From: Pseudomonas shirazensis
GTDB lineage: Bacteria > Pseudomonadota > Gammaproteobacteria > Pseudomonadales > Pseudomonadaceae
DNA: 64,000 bases
Assembly (NCBI RefSeq): GCF_014268785.2
Contig: NZ_JABWRD020000001.1
Span: forward strand, 1,501,001 to 1,565,000
Direction of reading: 5' to 3'
In this document: positions 7,685 through 17,425 of the stretch, in pieces
How positions within the stretch are numbered: the first letter of the stretch is position 1
Layout: each line of letters starts with the position of its first letter
The notes under the pieces: generated by a model
What the model was told of the DNA's origin: nothing
The model's input: the letters and a program-made list of their open reading frames with translations, nothing else
Database searches by the model: none
Made by a program: the position numbers and the translations under genes

Positions 7685-9097
7685 TCAAGCGCTGACCACC
7701 GCCTGCAAGTTGGCCCACAAGCGTTCGACATGCTCACGCTCGGTGGGCAGCGCCCCTACCGATACCCGCACCATCCACTGCCCTTCCAGCGTTGCCGGCG
7801 TGACGTACGCCAACCCCGAACCATTGAGTCGATCGGCCCAGGCCCGGGTATGGGCATCCAGCGCCGCACCTTCCAGCCCGTCCGGGCAATGACGAATACA
7901 CAACGTCTGCAACTGCACCGGGGCCAGTACCTGCCAATCTTCTGCGGCCTCGACCTGAGCGGCCAGCCAGCGAGCGTTGTCCAGATCGCGGCGCAAGCGC
8001 TGCTGCAAGGCCTCCACCCCTTCGCTGCGCAGCATCAGCCATAGCTTCAGCGCACGGAAGCGCCGCCCCAGCGGAATGCCCCAGTCACGCAGGTTCTTCA
8101 CCTCGCCGTCGACCGCCGACTGCAAGTAACTCGGGTTGGTACTCATCACCCGAATCAGGTGCTGCGGGTCGCGCACGTAGTAAATCGAGCAATCGAAGGC
8201 CACCCCCAGCCACTTGTGCGCGTTGACCACGACCGAGTCGGCCAGCTCGATACCGTCCCACATCCAGCGACACTCAGGCAGGATCATCGCCGAGCCAGCC
8301 ATGGCCGAGTCGACATGCAGCCATAGTTGGTGCGCCTGGCTGATAGCGCCGATCGCTGCCAGCGGGTCCAGCGCAGTGGTGGTCGTGGTGCCGGTGGTGG
8401 CGACTATCGCGCACGGTTGATTACCCGCCGCCAGGTCAGCCTCGATGGCCGCCTGCAACGCCGCTGGTTGCATGGCGAATTGCTCGTCGGTGGCGATCAG
8501 GCGGATGTTCTCGCGACCGAACCCTGCCAGCAAAGCCGCTTTGTCCACCGAGCTGTGGGCGTGGGCGCTGGCATATACGATCAGCGGCTTGGGCTGGCCC
8601 TGCAAACCACCACGGGTCAGGGCAAAGTCACTGGCGCGCTCGCGCGCGCAGATCAACGCCACCAGGGTGCTGGTCGATGCAGTGTCCTGGATCACCCCGC
8701 TCCATTGGGTAGACAAACCCAGCAATTGTCGCAGCCAGTCGAGGGTGGTTTCTTCCAGCTCGCTCAGGGCCGGACTGGATTGCCAGGACAAGCCGAGCAC
8801 GCCCAGGCCGGTACTGAGAAAGTCGCCCAAAACTGACGACAGGGTGCCGTTGGAGGGGAAGTAGCCATAGAAGTCTGGATGCTGCCAGTGCGACAGGCCG
8901 GGCATGACCAGCTTGTTGAAATCGTCGAGGATGGCTTCGAAGGGCTCGCCTTGATGCGGCGCAGCTACAGGCAAGGCGGCTTTCAAATAGCCGGGCTCGA
9001 CCTGCGCCATGACCGGGCGCTCGGCGATGGTCTGGCGATAGTCGGCAATCAGGTCGATCAGTTGGTGGCCGTGTTGGCGAAATTGTTCGGGGGTCAC
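7685..9097 (-). CDS. ddc: PLP-dependent aromatic amino acid decarboxylase (DOPA-decarboxylase type)
   Basis: The 470-residue protein is a group II decarboxylase. It has the pyridoxal-lysine motif NAHKWLGV, the preceding LHVDSAMAGSA with the Asp that contacts the pyridine nitrogen, and FYGYFPSNGTLSSVLGDFLSTGLGVLG with TSTLVALICARERA in the N-terminal part. A P. putida enzyme of this type and neighbourhood has been reported to be highly specific for L-DOPA, so dopamine formation is the best guess; tryptophan or 5-hydroxytryptophan are alternatives. Length and start match the family. The LysR gene just upstream on the same strand is the likely regulator. Confidence 0.85.
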   Translation of the reverse strand: MTPEQFRQHGHQLIDLIADYRQTIAERPVMAQVEPGYLKAALPVAAPHQGEPFEAILDDFNKLVMPGLSHWQHPDFYGYFPSNGTLSSVLGDFLSTGLGVLGLSWQSSPALSELEETTLDWLRQLLGLSTQWSGVIQDTASTSTLVALICARERASDFALTRGGLQGQPKPLIVYASAHAHSSVDKAALLAGFGRENIRLIATDEQFAMQPAALQAAIEADLAAGNQPCAIVATTGTTTTTALDPLAAIGAISQAHQLWLHVDSAMAGSAMILPECRWMWDGIELADSVVVNAHKWLGVAFDCSIYYVRDPQHLIRVMSTNPSYLQSAVDGEVKNLRDWGIPLGRRFRALKLWLMLRSEGVEALQQRLRRDLDNARWLAAQVEAAEDWQVLAPVQLQTLCIRHCPDGLEGAALDAHTRAWADRLNGSGLAYVTPATLEGQWMVRVSVGALPTEREHVERLWANLQAVVSA

Positions 9098-9193
9098 GCG
9101 CGGGCTCCTTGCGGGCTGAGAATCGGCTGCTGTTGCTGCCGCCCAGTCTAGGCGCGTGGCCGTCGCGCAATAACCCCGCCTGGTGCATAGGTA

Positions 9194-10138
9194 CTATGGC
9201 GAAGGCGCATGCCCGCCGTACACGCCGAACTGCGATTGGCGCCACACTTCATAGACCCGGTTGCGCAGCCAGCGGTGCTCGGCCGACGCCTGCAAGCGCT
9301 GATGCCAGACCACCCAGTAGCGCTGGCTGTGCTCGACAAAGGCCAATGGCCGCCAGGCCAGGCCGTGCAACCGGGCCAGCTGCCGAGCAATGTGCTCCGG
9401 CACCGTCACCAGCGCCTGGCTGTTGCCAACCACCTGTACGGTAGCCGAAAAGAACGGCAGCTCCAGGCTGATCCGGCGCTGCAAACCCTGTGCCCGCAGA
9501 TGGCGATCAATGAAGCTGTCCTTGTCACCGCCGCCACTGATGCGCACATGCTTGAAGGCCAGATAATCATCCTGACTCAAAAGCTCACGGGCGGTCAGTG
9601 GGTGATCAGCGCGCATCAGGCATACGGCGCGGTCTTCGCCGAGCAGGCGGCCATGAAGGTTGGCCGGCGACTCGTCGAACAGTGTCGTGGCCAGGTCGAT
9701 CTCACCGCTGGCGAGTTGCGCATACTGCCCTGCCTGCCAGGTACGAAAATCCAGCGACACCCCTGGTGCCTCAACTTCAAGCGCCGCCACCAGCAACGGC
9801 AACATATGCTCGGCAACGTAATCCGACGCGGCCAGACAAAAGCGCCGCTCGCACCTCGCTGGGTCGAACACAGCCGGCTCGCGCAGCGCTTGCAAGGCTT
9901 CGAGCACCTGGCGCAGCGGCTCGACCAGCGCCTCGGCATGCTCGCTGAGCACGTAACCACGGCCCTGACGGACCAGCAATGGATCATCGAACGCCTCGCG
10001 CAAGCTGGCCAACTGGCGGCTCAAGGCCGACTGGCTGACGCCCAGGCGCGCACCGGCATGGCTGAGGTTTTTCAGCTCAAGCAGGCAATCGAGGGTCCGA
10101 AGATGGGAGAGACTGAGCGAAGCGAAGACAGGATGCAT
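9194..10138 (-). CDS. LysR-family regulator adjacent to ddc
   Basis: The 314-residue protein has an N-terminal winged HTH (LRTLDCLLELKNLSHAGARLGVSQSALSRQLASLREAF) and a LysR substrate-binding domain with strands such as RFCLAASDYVAEHMLPLL. The HTH ends SQSALSRQL, typical of the NodD/LinR side of the family. The ATG at 10138 starts MHPVFASLSLSHL; a frame extending to 10198 would add 20 implausible residues. It lies 96 bases upstream of ddc in the same direction, which suggests regulation of the decarboxylase, although LysR genes are more often divergent from their target. Confidence 0.85.
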   Translation of the reverse strand: MHPVFASLSLSHLRTLDCLLELKNLSHAGARLGVSQSALSRQLASLREAFDDPLLVRQGRGYVLSEHAEALVEPLRQVLEALQALREPAVFDPARCERRFCLAASDYVAEHMLPLLVAALEVEAPGVSLDFRTWQAGQYAQLASGEIDLATTLFDESPANLHGRLLGEDRAVCLMRADHPLTARELLSQDDYLAFKHVRISGGGDKDSFIDRHLRAQGLQRRISLELPFFSATVQVVGNSQALVTVPEHIARQLARLHGLAWRPLAFVEHSQRYWVVWHQRLQASAEHRWLRNRVYEVWRQSQFGVYGGHAPSP

Positions 10139-10201
10139 GACGTACCACACAAAAGCAGCGTTGCGCCGCGAAAGGGCCGCAGTGCGGCCCCCATGCACTG
10201 A

Positions 10202-10915
10202 TCAGTCAGTCAGGCCGACGTAGACGTTCTGCACGTCATCGTTGTCGTTGATCGCTTCGAGGAACGCTTCAACTTCAGCCAGTGCCTCGGCACTGAGGCT
10301 GGCAGCACTTACCGGGTTTTTCGGGGTGTAGCCGATTTTTGCCGAAATCACGGTAAAGCCCTGCGCTGGCAACGCCTTCTGTACAGCGTCGACGTCGGTC
10401 GTGTCGGTGATGAACAGGGTCGCGCCCTCCTCTTCACCTTCTTCGAAGTCCTGCGCGCCGGCCTCGATGGCAGCCATTTCCGGATCGGCGTCAGCGCTGT
10501 CCGGGGTGGCTTCAATCAGGCCAACATGGTTGAAGTCCCAGGCGACCGAACCGCTGGCGCCCAACTGGCCCTTGCGGAACAGCACGCGGATCTGGGCGAC
10601 GGTGCGGTTGACGTTGTCGGTCAGGCACTCGACGATCAGCGGCACCTGATGCGGCGCGAAGCCTTCGTAGCTGACGGCGGTGTACTGCACCGCGTCGCCA
10701 TCCAGGCCTGCGCCTTTGCGGATCGCCCGTTCGAGTGTCTCGCGGGTCATCGAGGCCTTTTTGGCCTGTTCTATCGCCAGACGCAGACGCGAGTTGGAGT
10801 CAGGGTCGGCGCCGGATTTGGCAGCGATCTGAATTTCCTTGGCCAGCTTGCCCATGATCTTGCCTTTGGCATTGGCTGCGGTTTCTCTGTGCTTGGCTTT
10901 CCACTGTGCGCCCAT
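10202..10915 (-). CDS. YebC/PmpR-family regulator, YeeN-like paralogue
   Basis: The 237-residue protein carries the full YebC signature: [20 protein letters not shown] at the start (the YeeN variant of MAGHSKWANIKHRK), [34 protein letters not shown], and [20 protein letters not shown]. YebC proteins were first described as transcriptional regulators (PmpR) and are now also linked to relieving ribosome stalling at proline stretches. The MGAQWK start marks the second paralogue that many gammaproteobacteria carry beside YebC itself. The gene stands alone, and its stop at 10202 lies 63 bases from the start of the neighbouring LysR gene. Confidence 0.92.
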   Translation of the reverse strand: MGAQWKAKHRETAANAKGKIMGKLAKEIQIAAKSGADPDSNSRLRLAIEQAKKASMTRETLERAIRKGAGLDGDAVQYTAVSYEGFAPHQVPLIVECLTDNVNRTVAQIRVLFRKGQLGASGSVAWDFNHVGLIEATPDSADADPEMAAIEAGAQDFEEGEEEGATLFITDTTDVDAVQKALPAQGFTVISAKIGYTPKNPVSAASLSAEALAEVEAFLEAINDNDDVQNVYVGLTD

Positions 10916-11040
10916 GTCGACTCTCTACGTTTCAGCGGGCCGGTTCAGGAAGCGACCGGCCAAAGTGGCAGCAGTTTATACGGCCCTCGGCAAAAAATCT
11001 CGCGCCTGCACCGCCAGCCGGCACTGAGGCTTGATCAATA

Positions 11041-12432
11041 TCAGCCTTTGTCGGCTTTGCCGGCGGCTGCGGCATACCTGGCCAGGCGCACGTCCAGCCG
11101 CCGTGGCCGCATGCCGCGGTCTTCTGCCCGCTCTTTGCGGCGGATCGCATCGCGCACCAGCAGCGAGCCCAGATAACGGATCGGCTCCGGCGGAAACTGC
11201 CCCAGCGGGCCTTTGACCAGCCCTGATCGGGTCCAGGGATTGTCCAGCCCCAAGGCCAGCGACGAGAGAATCTGCCCGCCCATATGACACGGGCCGACGC
11301 CACTGCCTGAATAGCCGAAGCCGTAAAAGACATTGCCCTGCCCGTCCAACCGCCCGAAGAAGGGCAAGCCGGTTACCGAACGGTCCGACGGCCCGTTCCA
11401 GCTCGCCGCAATCGGCACCTCGGCCAGCGCCGGGAAGAAGTCGTTGAGCGTCTGGCGCAGCAGCGGCTGGTACGGCGAAGGCTGGTCAAACACCGGCAGC
11501 ATGCGCCCGCCGTAGGCAAAGGTATTGCCGCCCTTGCCGAGCATCAGCCGGCCGTCGCTGGTGTTGTGGTAGTAATGCACGAAGATGCGCGAGTCGAGCA
11601 CGCTGATGCCGCTGTCCAGGCCGATTTTATCGAGCAGCTCAGGGCACGGCTCGGTGATCACCATATCGCTGGAGACGATCGCCACGCTGCGCTCGAACTG
11701 CTGGAACGCCCGCGCCATCCAGGCATTGAGGCCCAGCACCACTCGATCAGCACGGACCGTTGCATGAGCAGTGCGCACCTGTACCGGAGCGCCATGCTCA
11801 AGGCTGGTCATGGCCGTGCCTTCGTATATGCGCACCCCGCGCTGCAACGCAACGCGGCGCAAACCACGCACCAGCCGGCCCGGCTGCACTGTAGCGGCTG
11901 CCGGCGAGAACCAGCCTTCTAGATGGCGCGCAGAGCCCGCCCGCTGCTGCACCTGCTCAAGCGCCAGTCGCTCGAAAGAATTGATGCCCTGACGCGCCAA
12001 GGCGGCAATCACCGCATCGGTGCCGCCCAGTTGCGCGGCGTTGCTGGCGGTATACAGGGTGCCATCCATGCGGTAGTCGCAATAGATGCCGTTGGCTGCG
12101 CAATAGTCGCCGATGGCTGCAATACTGCGCTCCGATTCGCGCACCAGGCGCACCGCTTCGGCCGCGCCGAACAAGCGCTCGAGGGTGAAGTACTTGGCCG
12201 ACCAGGACAACGCACAACCGCCGTTGCGGCCACTGGCCCCGGCGCCGCAGATATCGGCTTCGATCAGCACCACCTCCAGCTGCGGCGCCTGCTCCTTGAT
12301 CATCAATGCCGTCCACAAGCCGGTATAACCACCACCGACGATGCAAACATCACAGCGGATGTCGGCGCTCAGCGGCGGGCACAGTGTGTCCTGCTCCTGA
12401 TCCAGGGCTTGTTGCAGCCAGAAGGGTCTCAT
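11041..12432 (-). CDS. FAD-dependent amine/amino-acid oxidoreductase (DAO family)
   Basis: The 463-residue enzyme has an N-terminal Rossmann motif, DVCIVGGGYTGLWTALMI, with the ADP-ribose-binding Glu at VVLIEADICGAGASGRNGG. A C-terminal FAD-contacting segment reads PFFGRLDGQGNVFYGFGYSGSGVG. This is the gamma-glutamylputrescine-oxidase/aminophosphonate-oxidase branch of the DAO family, which oxidises primary or secondary amines to imines. It starts 15 bases after the MFS transporter gene, so the two form an operon opposite a LysR regulator. The substrate is unknown; 2-aminoethylphosphonate or a similar amine is one inference from the transporter family. Confidence 0.8.
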   Translation of the reverse strand: MRPFWLQQALDQEQDTLCPPLSADIRCDVCIVGGGYTGLWTALMIKEQAPQLEVVLIEADICGAGASGRNGGCALSWSAKYFTLERLFGAAEAVRLVRESERSIAAIGDYCAANGIYCDYRMDGTLYTASNAAQLGGTDAVIAALARQGINSFERLALEQVQQRAGSARHLEGWFSPAAATVQPGRLVRGLRRVALQRGVRIYEGTAMTSLEHGAPVQVRTAHATVRADRVVLGLNAWMARAFQQFERSVAIVSSDMVITEPCPELLDKIGLDSGISVLDSRIFVHYYHNTSDGRLMLGKGGNTFAYGGRMLPVFDQPSPYQPLLRQTLNDFFPALAEVPIAASWNGPSDRSVTGLPFFGRLDGQGNVFYGFGYSGSGVGPCHMGGQILSSLALGLDNPWTRSGLVKGPLGQFPPEPIRYLGSLLVRDAIRRKERAEDRGMRPRRLDVRLARYAAAAGKADKG

Positions 12433-12447
12433 CGCTTGGGCTTTCCT

Positions 12448-13764
12448 TTAACTGCGCAGTGGCTTGATTGCCATGCTGGTGTTGGGGGCAACGTCGACCA
12501 CCTGTTCGGCGGCGACCGGTCGGCTGTTCCAGTGCGGTAGCAGCACCAACGCGGAGAACAGCGCGCAGCCAGCAAACACGATAAATACCGTGACGCTGTC
12601 GAAGTAGCCCGGCAGCAAGCCGCCCAGCACCGCGCCCACCGAGCCGCAACCGTTGACGAAGCCTGCGGCGGTAGCACCGGCCTTGGCGCTGCCAAAGTCA
12701 ATTGCAGCGGCGCCGCTGATCATTGAATCGGGGCCGTACAAGGTCAGGCCCATGACAAACAGCAGGCCCACCACCAGGGCAATGCTGCCGCTGTTCATCG
12801 CTGCCATGAACAACGCCAGGGTCACCGTCAACAGCAGCAGGCTGATCACGCAGGCGGGCATGCGCCGGGCCCCGAACAGCTTGTCCGACGCCAGCCCGAT
12901 GATGATCGGCCCGAGCAGCCCGGCCAGCTCGAATGCGGTGGGAATGATTGCAGCACCCACCTTGCCCACCGACGGCATATGTTCAAACACGATCACCGGG
13001 CCCCAGAGCAAGATGGCGTAGCGCGCTGGCTTCAACAGAAAGTAGGCCAGGCCCAGTGTCAGCACCGTGCGATTACGCAGGATCTCACGCAGCGGTTGCC
13101 ATACGCTGCACAGGTTTGGCCCTGGAGCCATGCTCTGCGGCTCTGGCTCGACCGCCGGCAGGCCGACGTCTTCAGGCTTGTTGCGTTGCAGAAAGAAGAA
13201 CAACACCGCCACCAGCGCCACCACCACCGCACTGGAGAAAAACGCCGCGTGCCAGGTGCCGATCAAGGTATACGCCCACCAACCGGCAAACGGTGATGCC
13301 ACCAGGCCGCCGAAGGCGTAGCACGAGCTCCATAGCCCCAACACCCGGCCACGCTGCGACGATGGGAAGAAGCTGCCAAGGTTCTTGCACAACCCCGCCC
13401 AACCGGTCGACTGCGCCAGGCCCTGAATCAACATGCAGGTGGCGAAGATCGGGAAGGTTGCGTAGCTGCCCATCACCACCGCCGCCGCCGCTGAAATCAG
13501 CAACCCGCCGAGCACTACCACGCGCGGCCCGAAACGGTCGGCAAGCATGCCCCAGGTGAACTGGCCGACTGCGTAGGCAGCCAGATAGATGGCATCGAGG
13601 TTGGCCATTGCCGCCTTGTCGAGCATGAAGCTTGGGTCTTCGCCGATGCCCAGCTTGGCCACCGAGAAGGCCTTGCGGGTGAAATAGAAGCCAGCGTAGG
13701 CCAGCCAGGTAATGGCGAAAATCTGGATACGCCACCGTTTGATGGTGGCAAGGGTTTGGTTCAT
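12448..13764 (-). CDS. MFS transporter of the organophosphate:Pi antiporter (GlpT-like) family
   Basis: The 438-residue membrane protein opens with WLAYAGFYFTRKAFSVAKLGI, matching the N terminus of GlpT/UhpT/PgtP transporters (the conserved YxxRxxF/KxxF region). It has the family's MLADRFGPRVVV loop and GLAQSTGWAGLCKNLGSFFP in TM4. Family members exchange phosphorylated or phosphonated solutes for phosphate. About twelve membrane segments are visible. It is followed 15 bases later by the FAD amine oxidase, and the divergent LysR gene begins 263 bases away, giving a compact uptake-and-oxidation unit. Substrate assignment is inference. Confidence 0.82.
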   Translation of the reverse strand: MNQTLATIKRWRIQIFAITWLAYAGFYFTRKAFSVAKLGIGEDPSFMLDKAAMANLDAIYLAAYAVGQFTWGMLADRFGPRVVVLGGLLISAAAAVVMGSYATFPIFATCMLIQGLAQSTGWAGLCKNLGSFFPSSQRGRVLGLWSSCYAFGGLVASPFAGWWAYTLIGTWHAAFFSSAVVVALVAVLFFFLQRNKPEDVGLPAVEPEPQSMAPGPNLCSVWQPLREILRNRTVLTLGLAYFLLKPARYAILLWGPVIVFEHMPSVGKVGAAIIPTAFELAGLLGPIIIGLASDKLFGARRMPACVISLLLLTVTLALFMAAMNSGSIALVVGLLFVMGLTLYGPDSMISGAAAIDFGSAKAGATAAGFVNGCGSVGAVLGGLLPGYFDSVTVFIVFAGCALFSALVLLPHWNSRPVAAEQVVDVAPNTSMAIKPLRS

Positions 13765-14026
13765 GGGAGTCTGACCTCTCGCTCAAGTGTGCCGGCAGAA
13801 TGTGAAAAAACGCCTGTCTTGTTGTTTTGAGTCGCACTACATGACGGTGGCCATCGTCGGGTCAGATAACAGGGCGGGCTGACATGACCGCGCCGCTGCT
13901 ATGGCCACCAGCGCGCTGCGTCTTGCTGCGCACTGGAGCTGTCGATCATAGAAACAGTTACTGACTGATAACAAAAATCGATTTATCGTATTTCACACAT
14001 AAGCTCAGCTTGTAAGTGGAGGCGGT

Positions 14027-14896
14027 ATGTCGGTGTCTCAGGCACAGCTCAAGGCGTTTCATGCGGTCGCTCAACACGGTAGCTTCACGCGCGCGGCGCA
14101 AAAACTGTTTCTCACTCAGCCAGCAGTGTCCGACCAGGTGCGCAAGCTCGAAGAGCGCTTTGGCGTGCTGCTGTTTCATCGCAACAAACGCTCGGTGCAA
14201 CTGACCGACCTCGGCGAGCGACTGCTGGGCGTGACCCAGCGCCTGTTCGCCTGCGAAGCCGAAGCCGTCGAGTTGCTACAGGATTCGCGTGCATTGCACA
14301 CCGGCCGCCTGGTGTTGGCGGTGGATGCGCCGGTGCATGTGTTGCCGCAGATCGCCCGCTTCTGCCAGCGTTACCCCGGCATTCAGGTCAAGATCGAGAC
14401 TGGCAACACCGATGAATCACTGGCGCGCCTGTTCAGCTACCAGGCCGACCTCGCCCTGCTCGGCCGCGATGTCGATGACGAGCGCCTGTACTGCGTGCCA
14501 ATGCGCCGCGACCCGATGGTGGCGTTCGTGTCGCACAACCACCCCTGGGCCAGTCGCGCCTCGATCAGCCTGGCTGATCTGGACGACACGCCGCTGGTGC
14601 TGCGTGAACCAGGCTCGGTGACGCGGCAGACGCTGGAGGAGGAAATGCACCGGGCAGGGCTGCGCATCCGCGCGGCAATTCAGGTCGAAGGCCGCGAAGC
14701 TGCGCGCGAGGCGGTGGTAGTGGGGATTGGCGTTGGCGTGGTGTCGGCTGCCGAGTTTGGCGCCGACGCTCGGGTATGTGCGCTGCCGATCGTGGACTGC
14801 AAGCGGCATTTGACTGAAACACTGGTCTGCCTCAGCGAGCAACGTACCCGCCGGGTGGTAGCGACCTTTTTGCAGCTGGTCCAGGAAGGGCTTTGA
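14027..14896 (+). CDS. LysR-family regulator, divergent from the MFS/FAD-oxidase operon
   Basis: The 289-residue protein has a textbook N-terminal HTH (LKAFHAVAQHGSFTRAAQKLFLTQPAVSDQVRKLEERFGV) and a two-lobed effector domain with DLALLGRDVDDERL and VVVGIGVGVVSAAEFG. It resembles regulators that accompany aminoethylphosphonate genes in other proteobacteria, recognised here by memory only. The divergent layout strongly suggests control of the MFS/FAD-oxidase operon. The AT-rich stretch 13940-14020 contains TCGATTTATCGT-like symmetry, where a LysR site would be expected. It converges with tam, 39 bases apart. Confidence 0.85.
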   Translation: MSVSQAQLKAFHAVAQHGSFTRAAQKLFLTQPAVSDQVRKLEERFGVLLFHRNKRSVQLTDLGERLLGVTQRLFACEAEAVELLQDSRALHTGRLVLAVDAPVHVLPQIARFCQRYPGIQVKIETGNTDESLARLFSYQADLALLGRDVDDERLYCVPMRRDPMVAFVSHNHPWASRASISLADLDDTPLVLREPGSVTRQTLEEEMHRAGLRIRAAIQVEGREAAREAVVVGIGVGVVSAAEFGADARVCALPIVDCKRHLTETLVCLSEQRTRRVVATFLQLVQEGL

Positions 14897-14935
14897 GCCC
14901 TGCCTGCCCTGCCTAAGCTGGCGCTGGTTTCGCAG

Positions 14936-15712
14936 TTAGCGAGTAGCAACCACAAACAAGCGCGGGAACGGCAGCAGCACCTTGCCGTCGCTGGACGGTG
15001 GGTAGTCATGCTCCATCGCCTGCAGATACAACTGCAGGAAGTCCGCCTGTTCTGCTTCGTTCAGACGATCCAGGTAAGGTCGCAGTGCCGAGCCTTTGAA
15101 CCATTCAACCACCGCCTGCGCACCGCCGGCCAAGGGGTGATGGTAAGTCGTGCGCCAGACGTCGACGCGGCTGCACAGCGGGCTGAGCAAGTCGTAGTAG
15201 AACCCTGCGGTATGCCGCGGCGGCAGCGAGAAGTCAGCGAACTTGTCGGCCCATGGCCCGCGCTTGGCGATCTCGCGAATCTGTCGGTGGGCCGGTTCGT
15301 CGATGTTGTCCGGAGTCTGCACGGCAAGGCTGGCGCCTTCGCTGAGCTGGCGGACCAGGTGCGGATACAGCGTGGCGTGCTCAGGGAGCCATTGCAGCGA
15401 AGCGTTGGCGAGGATCAAGTCCTGTGGTTCGGCTGCTTGCCAGGTCGCGATGTCGGCAATCTTGCAGCTGACCCTCGGCACACTCAAACGCGGTCGTTTA
15501 TTGGCCTTGTCGATCATGTCCGGATCACTATCGAGCGCTGTCACCTGAGCGTCCGGGCAGCGTTGCAACAACACTTCGGTGGAGTTGCCCGGCCCACAGC
15601 CAAGGTCGGTAGCGTGACGCACGGGACGCGGCGGCACCGCCGCCAGCAGATCGCGCACGGGGCGGCTGCGTTCGTCTTCAAACAGCGAATATTGGTTGGC
15701 AGACCAGGCCAT
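14936..15712 (-). CDS. tam: Trans-aconitate 2-methyltransferase
   Basis: The 258-residue SAM-dependent methyltransferase shows motif I TDLGCGPGNSTEVLLQRCP, the acidic ribose contact ALDSDPDMIDKA, and DLILANASLQWLPEH. It ends with DGKVLLPFPRLFVVATR, characteristic of Tam. The enzyme methylates trans-aconitate, formed spontaneously from cis-aconitate, and so removes an inhibitor of aconitase. The whole length matches the family. The short gap to the GABA-type permease downstream end holds that gene's terminator, so tam is a single-gene unit on the minus strand. Confidence 0.92.
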   Translation of the reverse strand: MAWSANQYSLFEDERSRPVRDLLAAVPPRPVRHATDLGCGPGNSTEVLLQRCPDAQVTALDSDPDMIDKANKRPRLSVPRVSCKIADIATWQAAEPQDLILANASLQWLPEHATLYPHLVRQLSEGASLAVQTPDNIDEPAHRQIREIAKRGPWADKFADFSLPPRHTAGFYYDLLSPLCSRVDVWRTTYHHPLAGGAQAVVEWFKGSALRPYLDRLNEAEQADFLQLYLQAMEHDYPPSSDGKVLLPFPRLFVVATR

Positions 15713-15780
15713 GGGCGGCTCCTGTAGGCGGCTGAGCGCCTAGCATAAGCCATGTCGAGGGCTTCGCGGTGAGACCCGCA

Positions 15781-15816
15781 CAAACAAACGCGGCCGGCCC
15801 CTTGCGGGAACCGGCC
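15781..15816 (-). terminator. Intrinsic terminator of the GABA-type permease gene
   Basis: Read leftward, a GGCCGG...CCGGCC hairpin (15792-15816) just beyond the stop codon at 15837 is followed by the T-rich GCGTTTGTTTGT. This is a good Rho-independent terminator. Confidence 0.75.
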
Positions 15817-15836
15817 GACATCATACAGCGCGTTGT

Positions 15837-17252
15837 TTAGTGCAGTTTTTTCGCCGAACGGATCTGATGCACAACACCCATCGCCACCACCACACAGGCA
15901 GCAATACCGGTCGAAACCACCAGAATCTGGTAGTCAGGCATGAACGCCATGGTCACCAGCGCAGCAACGATAAACGCAATCACCAGGTAGGTCAGCCAAG
16001 GGAACAGCCACATCTGCAGGCGGATCTCCTTGCCTTCGGCAATCAACTTGCGGCGCATACGCAGCTGGGAGAAGGCGATCACCAGGTACACCAGCAAAGC
16101 GATCATGCCCGTGGTGTTCATCAAGGTGTCGAGCACGTCCTTGGGCCGCAGCGTCTCGCTGAAGTTGATCAGCGCGCACACCACTGCCACCGCGCACGAA
16201 CCGACGATCGCGAACACCGGTACGCCAGTGCCGGCGCGGGTGATCTTGAAGAACGACGGCGCGTCGCCACGCTGAGCCAGCGAGAACAGCATGCGCGAGG
16301 CAGTGTAATGGCCCGAGATCAGGCAGCTGCTCACCGAGGTCAACACGACGAAGTTCATCAGCAGCTCGGCATATGGCACGCCCAGCAGTTCCAGCGTACG
16401 GCGATAAGCGCCATAGCCCGACTCACCCAGGTGCGGGTCATTCCACGGCACCAGGCAGACGATCAGGAAGATCGAGCCGACATAGAACAGGCACACCCGC
16501 CAGACCACCGAGTTGGTCGCCTTGACGATCTGCCCGGCCGGGTCTTTCGACTCGGAGGCAGCGATGGTCACGATCTCCGCACCGAGGAAGGCGAACATCA
16601 CCCCAAGCAGCGCACCAATCACCGTGGTAAAGCCGTTCGGCATGAAGCCTTCGGCAGTCAGGTGAGTGATCCCGCGGACTTCACCGAACTGCCAGATATT
16701 CAACACCGCCGAGCCACACACGATCAGGAAGCAGACGATCGCGATCACCTTGATCAAGGCAAACCAGAACTCGAACTCGCCGTAGTGCTTGACGTTGAAG
16801 AAGTTGACCGTAATCAGCACCAGGGTCGTCGCCAGGACGAACACATTAGTGCTTACCCCTGGGAAGAAGCCGTGCAGGATCTTGCCCGCCACGTACGCTT
16901 CCCAGGCCATCAGGATGACCCAGTACCACCAGTACAACCAACCGATGGTGAAGCCCGCCCAACGGCCAATGGCGCGGTCAGCGTAGGTCGAGAACGAGCC
17001 GGTGTCTGGCGAAGACGTCGCCATTTCACCGAGCATGCGCATGATCAGCACCACCAGGATGCCGCCAGCCAGATAAGCCAGCACCGCAGCTGGGCCGGCG
17101 CTGTGAATGACACTGCCGGAGCCGACGAACAGTGCGCCGCCGATGACCCCGGCGATCGACATCATCGTCAGGTGGCGCGACTTGAGCGAAGCATTCAGCT
17201 TGCTCTCCGGCGCCCCTTTTTCGGATGCGGTAGTTGTAGATGTTGCGTCCAT
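15837..17252 (-). CDS. gabP: Amino acid permease, GabP/AAT family
   Basis: The 471-residue APC-superfamily transporter has about twelve membrane segments. It carries the AAT-family start LKSRHLTMMSIAGVIGGALFVGSGSVIHSAGP and the FLGAEIVTIAASESKDP segment of TM6, plus a conserved GTGVPVFAIVGS in the second half. The closest recognisable relatives are 4-aminobutyrate permeases; proline or aromatic permeases are less likely. The divergent MocR-type regulator supports GABA, because GabR is the model MocR protein. An inverted repeat lies in the shared promoter region. The gene ends at a clear terminator. Confidence 0.8.
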   Translation of the reverse strand: MDATSTTTASEKGAPESKLNASLKSRHLTMMSIAGVIGGALFVGSGSVIHSAGPAAVLAYLAGGILVVLIMRMLGEMATSSPDTGSFSTYADRAIGRWAGFTIGWLYWWYWVILMAWEAYVAGKILHGFFPGVSTNVFVLATTLVLITVNFFNVKHYGEFEFWFALIKVIAIVCFLIVCGSAVLNIWQFGEVRGITHLTAEGFMPNGFTTVIGALLGVMFAFLGAEIVTIAASESKDPAGQIVKATNSVVWRVCLFYVGSIFLIVCLVPWNDPHLGESGYGAYRRTLELLGVPYAELLMNFVVLTSVSSCLISGHYTASRMLFSLAQRGDAPSFFKITRAGTGVPVFAIVGSCAVAVVCALINFSETLRPKDVLDTLMNTTGMIALLVYLVIAFSQLRMRRKLIAEGKEIRLQMWLFPWLTYLVIAFIVAALVTMAFMPDYQILVVSTGIAACVVVAMGVVHQIRSAKKLH

Positions 17253-17425
17253 CAGTTGTGTCCCCGTGCTTCTTTTTATCTAAGGAATTGCGTGAAACCC
17301 CGATGGCAAGCGGTTTCACCTGTACATCGATACTGATGCGCGCAGGCGCTGTGCGAGGGCACGAGCAGGCCTTCCGTGGCGGCCTGTGGCTCGCTCGAGG
17401 CGGGCCTCGAACGAACTGAAACAAA

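Noticed and set aside
6247-7737. 496-codon minus-strand frame opposite the MHS transporter
   Set aside because: It is rich in His, Gln, Glu and Arg, the usual antisense composition of a high-GC membrane-protein gene, and has no start signal.
15840-17336. 498-codon plus-strand frame opposite the GABA-type permease
   Set aside because: Antisense shadow with His/Gln/Asp-rich composition; the permease on the other strand is unmistakable.
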